Source of the DNA: Rheum nobile
Taxonomy: Eukaryota; Streptophyta; Magnoliopsida; Caryophyllales; Polygonaceae
Assembly: GCA_027886185.1 (NCBI GenBank)
Contig: WOAB01000056.1
Location: forward strand, 4,650,001 to 4,714,000
DNA length: 64,000 bases
Reading direction: 5' to 3'
Shown here: positions 45,007-54,687 of the stretch, one piece after another
Position numbering within the stretch: the stretch's first letter is position 1
Layout: the number at the start of each line of letters is the position of its first letter
Translations under genes and position numbers: made by a program
Notes under the pieces: generated by a model
Told to the model about the DNA's origin: nothing
Database searches by the model: none
What the model saw: only the letters and a program-made list of their open reading frames with translations

Positions 45007-47385
45007 TGTAACACCCCCAAATTTAACCCCATTTGAAAGCGCTACTGCCGATGACCCCGGACGTAAACCCCGAAGTCACCCCAGGCTTTTCCGACGTCAT
45101 AACTGACTTAAAACACAGTTACAATACTAAAATCATAACTTTTATTAAACCACATGGTCGCGGAATTACACGATTCCTAAAATGACCCAATTTTATCAGA
45201 AATACAAAATAGCACATCGGAAATCTTTTAAATACAAAGCGACAAAACAACTTGTCGAAACACCGTTCCTATTCATAGTCGTTCTAGCCTTCTCGGATCT
45301 TCAACACACCTGATGTGCCGAATCGGACGGATGACACCAGCCAACCATGCAAGGAATATAACGGTTGGTCAGTCTAATGAAAGACTACGCAAGGGTACAA
45401 AGCAGAGTGGTTCGAAGCAGTCGTATTAGGTTAGACTCATCGTCCCTCGAATAATAACCGAGTACGCTAGTCAACCATCATACTCTACTAGAATAACAAA
45501 AGGTATGCACAAGAGAAGATTTTGGAGATCGAGTCTCACAGCAATCAATCCCAAAAGAAGACTCCAAAATGAAATGAGCCTTAAAGGAAACATGACAAAT
45601 GTTGGGGAAACATAACCAAACACACACACACACAATATCGCATACGAGCGATCTACAACTAAGACGAGCTTTTCCTAGCTGCACTAGCGCCTAGCTGCAC
45701 CACTCGCCAAACAATTTAAAATAAGTGCTACTCATACGGCACTTTATTATTATGGTCAAGGCATTTTCATTATGTGCATACTCATGGCACGTATCTTATT
45801 TAAATGACCACACACGCACATCACGTTATAAGCTTTTAACATCTCTCTATAAGAGATAACACGGGGAATAATCCCAGGGAATAAATCCCATCCAGTTGTA
45901 CTTTAACAAAATAACGGGGAATAAATCCCAGGGAATAAATCCCATCCAGTTGCATTTCTGCGTGCACGTATCCTCTATTAGGATAGGGTCATGACCTGAA
46001 CAAAACTAACGGGGAATAAATCCCGGGGAATAATCCCAACAATTACGTTACTACACACGGACTGTACTAGCAGTCAAACACACAATCACAACACAGAGAA
46101 CCATCACGGCTCAACCTGAACAACTAACACCCTAGATTTAATAATCTAAACACACACGATAAATCACATCAAAGACCCTTACGGCCTTCACCTGCACATC
46201 AAATATATAATATACTAGCGTCGGTTCTAGCAGAATATACAACCTAGTATAATAACTTCTTTTAAACACATAAGGTTATCAAAACAATTTCCAACATAAT
46301 TAACAATCATCCCAAATTATTTAACAACAAAACTATTGATAAATAATCAAATATGGAATGATGAACAAGAGAGAACCGCCACTTGCCTTAGATCCGACAA
46401 CTTCAAATCAAGCTGAGCAACGTCTAGTTCCTGGATATGAACTGGAGCAGATCTTGGATATTAAATCCCTAAGAAATGACCCATAACAAGACCCTAAGTT
46501 AGATTCAATACACTTATATATGAATCTAAAAGAATACAAGAAGAAATCAAAGGAAACGAGCCAAGCCCAAAGCCAACCCACAAAACACACACTCGGACAC
46601 ACATACCGCGATCGCGGCAGGTCGCGGTCGGTCGCGGTTTTCGTGCTGTGACAGTGGCTAGCTCGCGAGACAACAATGGAGAATTTCTTACCCAAACCGA
46701 TTTGTTTGCCTTCGATTTGTCTATGGTTCGATCTCCCAACACCTCAAAGCTTCTCACAACACTCAAGAGCACCTTCTCAACTCAAGAGACACTCGAAATC
46801 TCACACACACGAAGCTCACAAGCTCGGCTTTAATGGAGAAAAACAGAGGAAAACAGAGGAGAAGAAGAAGGAAGAAGAAGAGAGCTCTTGGCTTCGGTCT
46901 TCACCTCCTTTTATAGCACAAATCCGACCACCTCCAAGGGGACAATGGGACAAAGGCGAAGGGCCACTTGGCCTGCCCAAAAATATCCCAACCGAGCCAA
47001 AAAAAACAGAGCTACAGTAACCGCCACGCGAGGAAGACGACCGCCTCTGCAAAAGGCATTACCGCGATCGCGGCCGATCGCGGTGAGTCGCGGTTCATCG
47101 CGGTCAATCGCGGTGAGTCGCGGTTTTAAGCCGACTTCATTTATTCTTATCCGAACTTGGTTTGGATTAAATTTCTTAACTCTGGGTTAAATATATTCGT
47201 ACATTAACGATACATTCACCCCGAAAACACCTCAACTGTATTATATAATGCTCGGAAAATTTTACAGAGCTCAGACCCCTTTTGATAAGGTCCGAGACTC
47301 ACTGAATTAAATCCGTCTAGCAAAACGGGCATAAGAAAAATTTAAAAATAATTCAAAATACCCTTAAAAATTACGGGGTGTTACA
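45007..47385 (-). repeat. Solo LTR, Tekay/Del-like gypsy
   Basis: A 2379-bp repeat with minus-strand start TGTAACACCCCGTAATTTTT and end GGGGGTGTTACA, flanked by GAAGC (45002-45006) and AAAGC (47386-47390), one base different. It has no coding domain or partner LTR. Long LTRs with TGTAACACCCC starts are usual for Tekay/Del chromoviruses. It contains palindromic GGGAATAAATCCC copies (45858-46030), a CA microsatellite (about 45612-45628) and CCGCGATCGCGG clusters (46606-46640 and 47062-47125). Confidence 0.75.
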
Positions 47386-47428
47386 AAAGCGATCTCGACC
47401 GTCGAATTTTTTTTGGTCAACAAATTTT

Positions 47429-47905
47429 TTTTTTCGTCCCCTGATAATCCTGGATTAACCTATATAGAAGGTTCACAAATAAGCTCTTAACGTTCATTTA
47501 TTTGTGCACTGAAGTTCACAAATAAGTACTCAATGTGCAAAGACATGTGTTTGAACATGAGCATGTTATATGTGAACCTTACGACATAGAAAAATGAACA
47601 TTTAGTACTTAGATGTGAACGTCACTAATTTTTTATTCCAGAACAACCAGAGACGAAAAATAATAAAAAAAGCTCTTAACGTCCCCTGATAATTCTGGAA
47701 TAACCTATATCCAAGGTTCACAAATAATCTTTTAACGTTCATTTATTTGTGCACTGAAGTTCACAAATAAACTCTAAATGTGCAAAGACATGTGTTTGAA
47801 CATGAACATGTTATTGTAAACCTTACCGCATAGAATAATGAACATGTAGTACTTACATGTGAACGTCAATAATTGTCTATTCCAGAACGATCAGAGACGA
47901 AAAAT
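47429..47905. repeat. Tandem pair of small MITE-like repeats
   Basis: Two direct copies, 248 bp apart (CGTCCCCTGATAAT at about 47434 and 47681). Each runs from TTTTCGTCCCCTGATAAT to its imperfect inverse, ending CAGAGACGAAAAA (about 47648-47660 and 47891-47904). Each holds a further GTTCACAAATAA repetition. No coding content; family not recognised. Confidence 0.6.
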
Positions 47906-48079
47906 AAAAAAAAGAAAAGTTGTTAACCGAAAAATAAAAAGTTCGCCGTAATTACGGTTATGCATCCGCATTACTATTCACTTTTTTCACCCCTTTTAAT
48001 CTCAGTCTTCAATCTCTTTGATCCAATGACCCATAAAATTTCTCATATTGTACAATAAAGATCAAATGTATATGTGAAT

Positions 48080-48360
48080 AAATAATATTTTGTTTGGATG
48101 TTTACAAAAAAAATATCGATGTAATTACAAAATTTTAGACACGGACAAGCTAGGCCAATGCAATTCACTTCATTGACAAATAAGAGATACGTGGGCTCAA
48201 AAACAGATCGAGACATGTGTGGTTCCAAACAAAATTAAAATAAAAAAGAGGCTGATAAATTAACAAGAGGCCCCAACTGCTCAAATAGGCCTTATGGCAA
48301 ATATTAGGTGAGCACGTTCCAACTTCCAAGGTCACCTCACGTGTTTGATATCGGGTTTAT
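48080..48360. repeat. Old repeated segment, copy B (last part)
   Basis: GATGTAATTACAAAATTTTA and ATTGACAAATAAGAGATA match 6276-6360; the blocks CCTTATGGCAAA and GGTCACCTCACG relate to 8044-8130. No gene. Confidence 0.6.
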
Positions 48361-48549
48361 TTTGGTACGAGTGTGACTTTATTTTTTTGAGCAGAGGTAC
48401 GAGTGTGACTTGATCGTTTGGTGTTGGGTCAATTTTCGTAGTACGGAAGTTGGCACAAATTAAGTTCGTAAGTTTTTCACAACAAAATTTGTTATAAAAG
48501 GGTATAACGTTGATCAAACTTCGGTTCAACTTGGATATAAATTGAATCG

Positions 48550-49019
48550 TGTTAAGATATTTTTCAAAATTAATATTTCGACCCTTACTCTTATAGCCTT
48601 AAGGTTGCACGAAATTCGATTCGGGATAAGACAATCAAACCTCTATTGAACAAGGCAATATCAATAGAGAGCACTTGGCGTTTTTGTATTTGTTCGATAC
48701 AAGAAATCGTTCTCTTTCTGGATATCCCAAGACTTGCCCCAACCTCACCCTTATACATGGCATAAGTAGTTAGACGGTTACATGGCGGTTGAAAGGTTGC
48801 ATGGGGGTTGAAAATTGGTTAAAAAACCGCAAAAAATTGGTTAAAAAATCGCCAAACTACTCTTATTTAAACCAACAAGCTCCGCAACCCCGAGTCCGAA
48901 TCCACGCACACGAGTGTGCACTTCGCACCCTCGAAACTCGTTATGCGCCGAACGAACTCCTTAAGTCTTGAGTGAATCCCGACTACACCAAATAGCCGAT
49001 GACACTAAAATCACCAACA
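48550..49019 (-). repeat. 3' LTR of a deleted copia element
   Basis: The minus strand starts TGTTGGTGATTTTAGTG and ends ATATCTTAACA (470 bp). It is preceded in element direction by the purine tract AAAATGGAGGAGGAA (49020-49034). A cysteine-free GC-rich patch around 48890-48960 is part of the LTR. The partner LTR is missing. Confidence 0.6.
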
Positions 49020-49244
49020 TTCCTCCTCCATTTTAGTGTAATCCTTGATTCACTTAAAAACATACATCAAACACAAACTTATGCATAAATGAAAATGTCT
49101 TGAGGATTGAATTTCCACATTAGTGTAGTACACATTTCAAATAATCGAGAATCAGGGTGTCCTATGGATTGAACCCTTCAACTCATCTGAATACTTGAAG
49201 ATACAACACACACAAGTTTCTACACTACTCCAAGTGCTAACTTG

Positions 49245-49742
49245 ACACTATTTAATAAATAGCAAGCCGTTGACATGACTTCACCCCAGAATCTGTCACT
49301 CAACCCCGAGTAAGATAACATGGAATTAACAATCTCTTTTAGGACTCGATTCTTCCTCTCCGACATACCATTTTGTTTTGGCGTATAGGGAGTCGTAGTC
49401 TCATGTATAATGCCTACGGACTGAAAATACACAGGATCATAAAATTCTCCACCTCTATCGGTGCGTAGTTTCTTAATCAAGTCATTTTTTTGCAATTCAA
49501 CCTCGGTTTTATAAACCTTAAATTTATCTAGGGCCTCGTCTTTAGCATGCAATAAATACACATAACAATAACGAGAATAACCATCAATAAAAATGATGAA
49601 ATATTTCTTGTTTCCTAAAGACGGAGTAGCATGCAAATCACATAGATTACTATGTACAAGTCCAAGCACCGTAGAATTTCTTTCAATACCTTTGAATGGT
49701 TGTCTAATAATTTTAGTCAACATGCAAGTTCTACACTTCTCA
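49245..49742 (-). pseudogene. Copia integrase core fragment
   Basis: On the minus strand an open frame starts at CRTCMLTKIIRQPF and gives the integrase core: LVHSNLCDLHATPSLGNKKY, IIFIDGYSRYCYVYL, LRTDRGGEF and TPYTPKQNGMSERKNRVLKE with the conserved Glu, then TACYLLN. It stops where it joins sequence close to the 3' end, so RT and RNase H are deleted between 49245 and the purine tract. It is cut upstream at 49742. The family differs from the SIRE-like elements. Confidence 0.8.
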
Positions 49743-51055
49743 GTGGGAGCGGGTTGGTCCGAGCTGGGCTCGGGCGCGACTCGGTCCAGTTGGGTAGATT
49801 TTGGATTTTAGGATATTTTCCTAAAAGGTATAAGATAAGATCTTATTTGCCCAATTGGATAATATTTGATATTATCTACAATATAATTTCCTAAAAGTTG
49901 TTAGGATAGAATCCCACTAGATTAAGATAAGGGTATTTGATATCTTACCTTGTTTATGCATATCTTATCCAATAATGCATTTTAATGATTAATTATGATT
50001 AATTCTGTATATTGATTTTAAATTGAATTAAGAATTTGATATTGAATTATTTATCTCGTGAGATGATTTATTTAATTTAATAATGTTTCATTTAAATTTA
50101 TTTAAATTGCTTATTGTTATTAATTAGATTAATATTGTTGATAATATTTGATATTATTGTTGCATGCATGGTTTTTTAATATTATGATATTATTGCTTGC
50201 ATGAGGTGACTAGTATGACCCACTTTAGGATAGAAAATACGATATGCGTGTCGTTATGTTTTCTTGTACACGATCTGCGTATCGTTATGTATTTTTGTAA
50301 TTTAATTTTCAGTAATTAGATTATTTAGAAAATTATGTATTACAAGAAGTGAAGATCCTATGAAGACCAAGGATGGAGATCCATGAAAGGTACCAATGAT
50401 GGAGATCCATAAAGAACAAGACCCATGAAGATTAGATCTTTAATTTCGGTTTTTAGGGGCCATACTAGGATCACATTTAATTATTGCATTTTGAATGCTT
50501 TATTATTTTAAGCCTTGCATGATTGTTTGTTTATGGTATTTTATTCACTAGTAAATATACAATCATTGCATGCTTAAGTCCCTAAAAGAATATTGAGGTA
50601 TAGCCTTTCCATGTCATAACCCATGAGGCCCTTGGAATTCGTTGGATAGGTTTCGCCAAAGCGAGGTGTCCTTGTTTGACCTTGGGATAGTGAGGGTGAA
50701 TCTATATAAGGGATTCATAAATCTTGATATGGTTATACTCAACAAGAGACCAAAAGGCAAAGTTGTGGATCTTGAGACATAGAAATGAGTCTAACATGGA
50801 ATGTGGGCCATCAACGAAGGATTATAAGGAGTTATAATTAGTAAATGTTACTTACCTTGATCACATGAGACTTAGGGAAGTGCCAAAGTACGCTTAGGTC
50901 TTATCTGAGATAAGGTCTTGGAATCATTTTATTCACCAGGGACAAACTAAATCTGAATAAATTGTGCATTTGCTTAAATTTTAAAGCATGTTTAATTTTG
51001 AGCTTTTGCATGTCAAACATAAACTTATCTGCATATTACTTCCTTTGTAAAAATC
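49743..51055 (+). other. Probable 5' LTR and leader of the outer copia element
   Basis: This AT-rich stretch ends directly before the gag ATG of the outer copia element. It has two TATGCGTGTCGTTATG / TCTGCGTATCGTTATG blocks near 50240-50290 and two GATGGAGATCCATRAA blocks near 50365-50410. I could not find a primer site or a second copy inside the window, so LTR limits are not given. Confidence 0.4.
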
Positions 51056-51491
51056 ATGTCTAGTAACGATAACTTTAAATTCACCATGCGCTCAATAGTT
51101 GAGAAGAATAAAACTCTGAATGAACTCCAAGGCATGCTCAAAACAGTTGGGCAAAATGTACAAGTTGACAATAAGAAAGAAGTTCTTATGGTCAACAATG
51201 GGAAAGGGTTCAAGAAGGGGCCTAAAGGGAAGCAACAAAACCAAGGGAAAGGCAAGAAAGTTGCCAAACCCAAGGCAGCTGAGAAGCCCAAGATGGCTGC
51301 TCAGCATGACTACTTCTACTGCAAGGCAAAGGGGCACTGGAAAAGAAACTGCCCCAAGTACCTGGAAGACAAGAAGAATGGAACTGTGAGTTCCACTTCA
51401 GTTATTTTTGTTATTGAAGTCTTATCAACCAAAGCTACTACTTGGGTATTAGATACCGGATGTGGTTCTCACATTATTTCGAATGTCCATG
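51056..51491 (+). pseudogene. Outer copia gag (internally deleted) and protease start
   Basis: The frame begins MSSNDNFKFTMRSIVEKNK, the usual gag N-terminus of this group, but jumps at once to LNELQGMLKTVGQNV, which belongs near the gag C-terminus; most of the capsid region is missing without breaking the frame. A zinc knuckle FYCKAKGHWKRNC (first Cys replaced by Phe-Tyr context, about 51312-51355) follows, then the protease triad region WVLDTGCGSHI. The nested element interrupts it within the codon after NVH. Confidence 0.75.
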
Positions 51492-52600
51492 TGTTAGGAA
51501 ATGGAACTCTGGAACTTCGGTCCCCTGAGAGTTCCTTTCCTCAGTTTCTCTACTTTTGAAGATGACAAATATTTTATTACTAATGTTTTATCTCAAAGAT
51601 GTGTGTTAAGGAACCACATGACAATTGTCGAAACCTTGTAAGCCAAACAAGACAAAAGAACCAAGCAACAAGCCAAAGGAACCCAGGTGTGCCCAGAAAC
51701 GCAACACGTGAGTTTGATTTTCCCGATAAATCTGGGAACACTAAACCTCGGACAAAAGGAGGTGAAAGAGACTTGAGAGAAGCTTCCAAAAGCCTGCCAC
51801 CATCCAAGAGCAAGACTCCAAGATTCCTTGAACGATGAACCTCGGACAAAGGCACTGAAAGCGACAGCTCATAGAGATGTCACCATCGAGAGGACAGTTC
51901 CAAAGTGCCGAGTTTGTTGAACCTCGGACGAAAAGAGTTGGACAACGACTTGTCCCAAGAAGTTGACCAACCTATGTGGATTCTGAGCTGCCCAGGTTGT
52001 TGTTACATGTAAAAGTTAGCGTGAATCAAGGATCACCACACATCCTAGGGCAAGCTCGCTCTGTGGGAACCAAGAGCAGATCCAACCTCAAGCATCCACT
52101 ATATAAGGAAGATAAGCTCCACTGTTATCTTAAAGCATTCAGAAAGAATCACACTCCATAGCAAATATCAAAGTGTAAAGCTTCAAACAGATCGTCAAAT
52201 AGAATCAAGATCAAGAGGAACCAGTCAAGGAATCGGAGATCTGTGTGCTAAGTTCCTGTGACTGTAAGTGAGTTAGTTCCTTGGTGCTAAGGGCTGCTTC
52301 TTGGATTGATTATAATTTGTGTTAAGTTATCTAGGATTGTCTAACTGTGTGTAAGGCAAAGAAACTGTGTGTTTGTTCCTAGGATAAGTTGTAACCAAAG
52401 AGATAAGAAATCAAGAAGTAGACCTTGAAATCCTTTCGAAAGAAAGGTAGTGATTTTTATCCTAGATTGCTAGTTGGCAATCGAAGGTTTCCACTATAAG
52501 GAACTTGTTCATTTATTTGATTGTTTATTTCCGCTGCGAAGGGAACTGGAATATGTATTCTTAGTTCCCTTGATTTTAATCTAACAATCACGATCCTACA
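51492..52600 (+). repeat. 5' LTR of SIRE-like element
   Basis: 1109 bp, TGTTAGG...CCTACA. A TATA box (ACTATATAAGGAAG, about 52098-52110) fits the LTR promoter. Several ACCTCGGACAAA-type blocks recur (about 51744, 51839, 51922) and GGAAC/GTTCC pentamers are dense. Confidence 0.95.
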
Positions 52601-52602
52601 AT

Positions 52603-52613
52603 TGGTATCAGAG
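52603..52613 (+). promoter_or_regulatory. Primer binding site, initiator Met tRNA
   Basis: TGGTATCAGAG, two bases after the LTR end, complements the initiator tRNA-Met 3' end. Confidence 0.9.
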
Positions 52614-52650
52614 TAGGAAAAGCTCTAGATCTTTGTTAAGTTTGCAGATC

Positions 52651-54687
52651 ATGTCTCAGCCAAGCAAGTTTGAGCTCAGAATCTCCACCAACAAGCCACA
52701 TCTCCGAAAGAAGGGAGAAGAAACATGGTGGGAAAAGTGCATGGAAAGCCACATCAAGACCAACGACTACCGATACTGGAGGATAGTCCAAAATGGAGAT
52801 GGCTATGTCGATCTCACAATGAAGGAAGAAGACTGGAAACATGAGCACTATGTCATCATGGAAAAGAATGCCAAGGCCAGGCAGTTCATCCTCAATGGAC
52901 TGGACAGAGAAGACATGGACAAAGTCATATGCATCAAGACGGCGAAGGAGATGTGGAAGGCACTCAAGGATATGCATGAAGGAAGTGATGAACTGAAGCA
53001 AAGCAGAAAGTTTGCTTTGGAAGGAGAATACCACACCTTCAAAATGATGGAAACCGAAACCATCTCAGAATACTATTCTCGCTTCAACAGATTGATTGGA
53101 AAGCTAACAGCCGCTGGTGTCAACCTCGATGAAGTTTCCAAGTCACTGGTGGTCATCAATGGACTCAATTCTAAGTTCTCCCTCATCAAGGGAATCATGA
53201 AGAACACCCCAGGCATCCAATCGCTTCCCTTGACTCAGATCATAGGGAAACTGGAGGTTGAAGAAGGAGAACACAACAAAGCCAATGCCGGAAAGAAACT
53301 GGAGAAAGGAATTGCCCTCAAGATCTCCAAAGCCTTCTCAAGACTTGAGATGGGGCAGGAGAACTCAGACCTAGAAGAAGAGGAGGACGAACTTACAGCT
53401 CTCTTCACAAAGAATATCAAAAAATTCTTTGTGAAAGGAAGGTTCCAAAAAGGCAGTTCCTCTCACAATGGACCAAGGAGAGATCTCAAAGAAGTCTCCT
53501 GTTATGAGTGCAAAGAAAAGGGACACTACTCTAAGAACTGTCCCAACAAGGAAGACTCCAAAGAATATGAAAGACCTCAGAGGAAGAAGGCTCTTGTGGC
53601 CTCATGGGGAGAAGACTCAGATGAGGAACTGGATTTGAGTGGTTTCTCTGGAGGAAGATGTCTCATGGCAAAAAGAGATTCAAGCGACTCAGAAGACCTT
53701 GAGGTAACTTCTGACGACTTCCTAAAAACTCTAGTTGATTGTGATAAGAAACAACTTCTAAAGATCATAAAGAAACTAGAAAAGGAAACCAGTTCCCTTC
53801 AACAAAAACTTGACGATTGTGAAGATGAAATTGCTTGCTTGACTGTTAAGAATTATGTGTGGAGTAAGAAACTTGATGAAGCTGAGAAAGATCTAGTTGA
53901 AACCCACTCCAAACTCATTGATATTAGAAATGTTCATGCTAGTCACCTTAAAATCTGCAAATCTTGTGATGAAACTTGCATAGACTCAGCTAAAGTTCCT
54001 ATTCATGATAACCTACCTGGAAATGAAATGCTTCAATTTATAATTGATAGGTTAGACATTCTCACTGACTCTATAGATGAAAAAACGATCAATCAAACTG
54101 TCTTCGTGAGACAACGTCATGGAATTGGATATGTTGATAACAAGGCCAATAATGATGTTGAAGATGAAAAGGCTAGACGAGAACTTGTTGAGATGAATGA
54201 GAACCTCAGTACTGCTCTTGCCACTTCTCGAGATAGGAATCAATTCCTATTAGAGAAGATCATGGTTCTTGAGAACAAGGCTGAGGTTGCCAAGCGTCTC
54301 AATGAAAATTCTCAAAGTCCAAAGAGGGAACCTAAGGGAAAAGAAAAGGCATTCCCTGAAAACAAATGGTTCACCAATTCCTTTGCTCACAAAAGGTATG
54401 TGGACATGGCTCATGGTAAGGTTAGAAACAATGTTGACTTCAACAAAAGAAAAACTAAGAAACCTTTTAGGCCAGGAAAGGGAAAATATGGACATGTTGT
54501 TTACAATCGCTTGTGTTACTACTGTGGAAAGAATGGTCATTACAACACTGATTGTCCTAAGAAAAGGAACTTTGAAAATGAGAAAAGAGCCTATTACCAT
54601 GAAAGGAACCAGTTTCCTGGTTATTCACAGACTCACAATGTTAATCCCCCCAGTAAAGCCAAGCTTCACTGGGTTCAGAAATCTTAG
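52651..54687 (+). CDS. SIRE-like Gag, open reading frame
   Basis: A 678-residue open frame from the ATG at 52651 (MSQPSKFELR); an earlier in-frame ATG at 52633 lies close to the primer site and is less likely. Order: capsid-like region (residues about 1-230, with WKALKDMHEGSDE and ISEYYSRFNRLIGKL), first zinc knuckle CYECKEKGHYSKNC (from residue 284), an acidic segment, a long coiled coil (about 370-560), a basic region and a second knuckle CYYCGKNGHYNTDC (from residue 622). Gag assembles particles and packages RNA. It ends at a TAG (54685-54687), after which the same frame continues into protease, so the stop may be a mutation or a gag-pol readthrough point. Confidence 0.85.
   Translation: MSQPSKFELRISTNKPHLRKKGEETWWEKCMESHIKTNDYRYWRIVQNGDGYVDLTMKEEDWKHEHYVIMEKNAKARQFILNGLDREDMDKVICIKTAKEMWKALKDMHEGSDELKQSRKFALEGEYHTFKMMETETISEYYSRFNRLIGKLTAAGVNLDEVSKSLVVINGLNSKFSLIKGIMKNTPGIQSLPLTQIIGKLEVEEGEHNKANAGKKLEKGIALKISKAFSRLEMGQENSDLEEEEDELTALFTKNIKKFFVKGRFQKGSSSHNGPRRDLKEVSCYECKEKGHYSKNCPNKEDSKEYERPQRKKALVASWGEDSDEELDLSGFSGGRCLMAKRDSSDSEDLEVTSDDFLKTLVDCDKKQLLKIIKKLEKETSSLQQKLDDCEDEIACLTVKNYVWSKKLDEAEKDLVETHSKLIDIRNVHASHLKICKSCDETCIDSAKVPIHDNLPGNEMLQFIIDRLDILTDSIDEKTINQTVFVRQRHGIGYVDNKANNDVEDEKARRELVEMNENLSTALATSRDRNQFLLEKIMVLENKAEVAKRLNENSQSPKREPKGKEKAFPENKWFTNSFAHKRYVDMAHGKVRNNVDFNKRKTKKPFRPGKGKYGHVVYNRLCYYCGKNGHYNTDCPKKRNFENEKRAYYHERNQFPGYSQTHNVNPPSKAKLHWVQKS

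Noticed and set aside
46408..47190. Overlapping frames of 78-114 residues
   Set aside because: All lie within the solo LTR at 45007-47385.
51580..51855. Minus-strand 91-residue frame repeated at 58404-58679
   Set aside because: Antisense frame in the two LTRs of the SIRE-like element; repeated because the LTR is.
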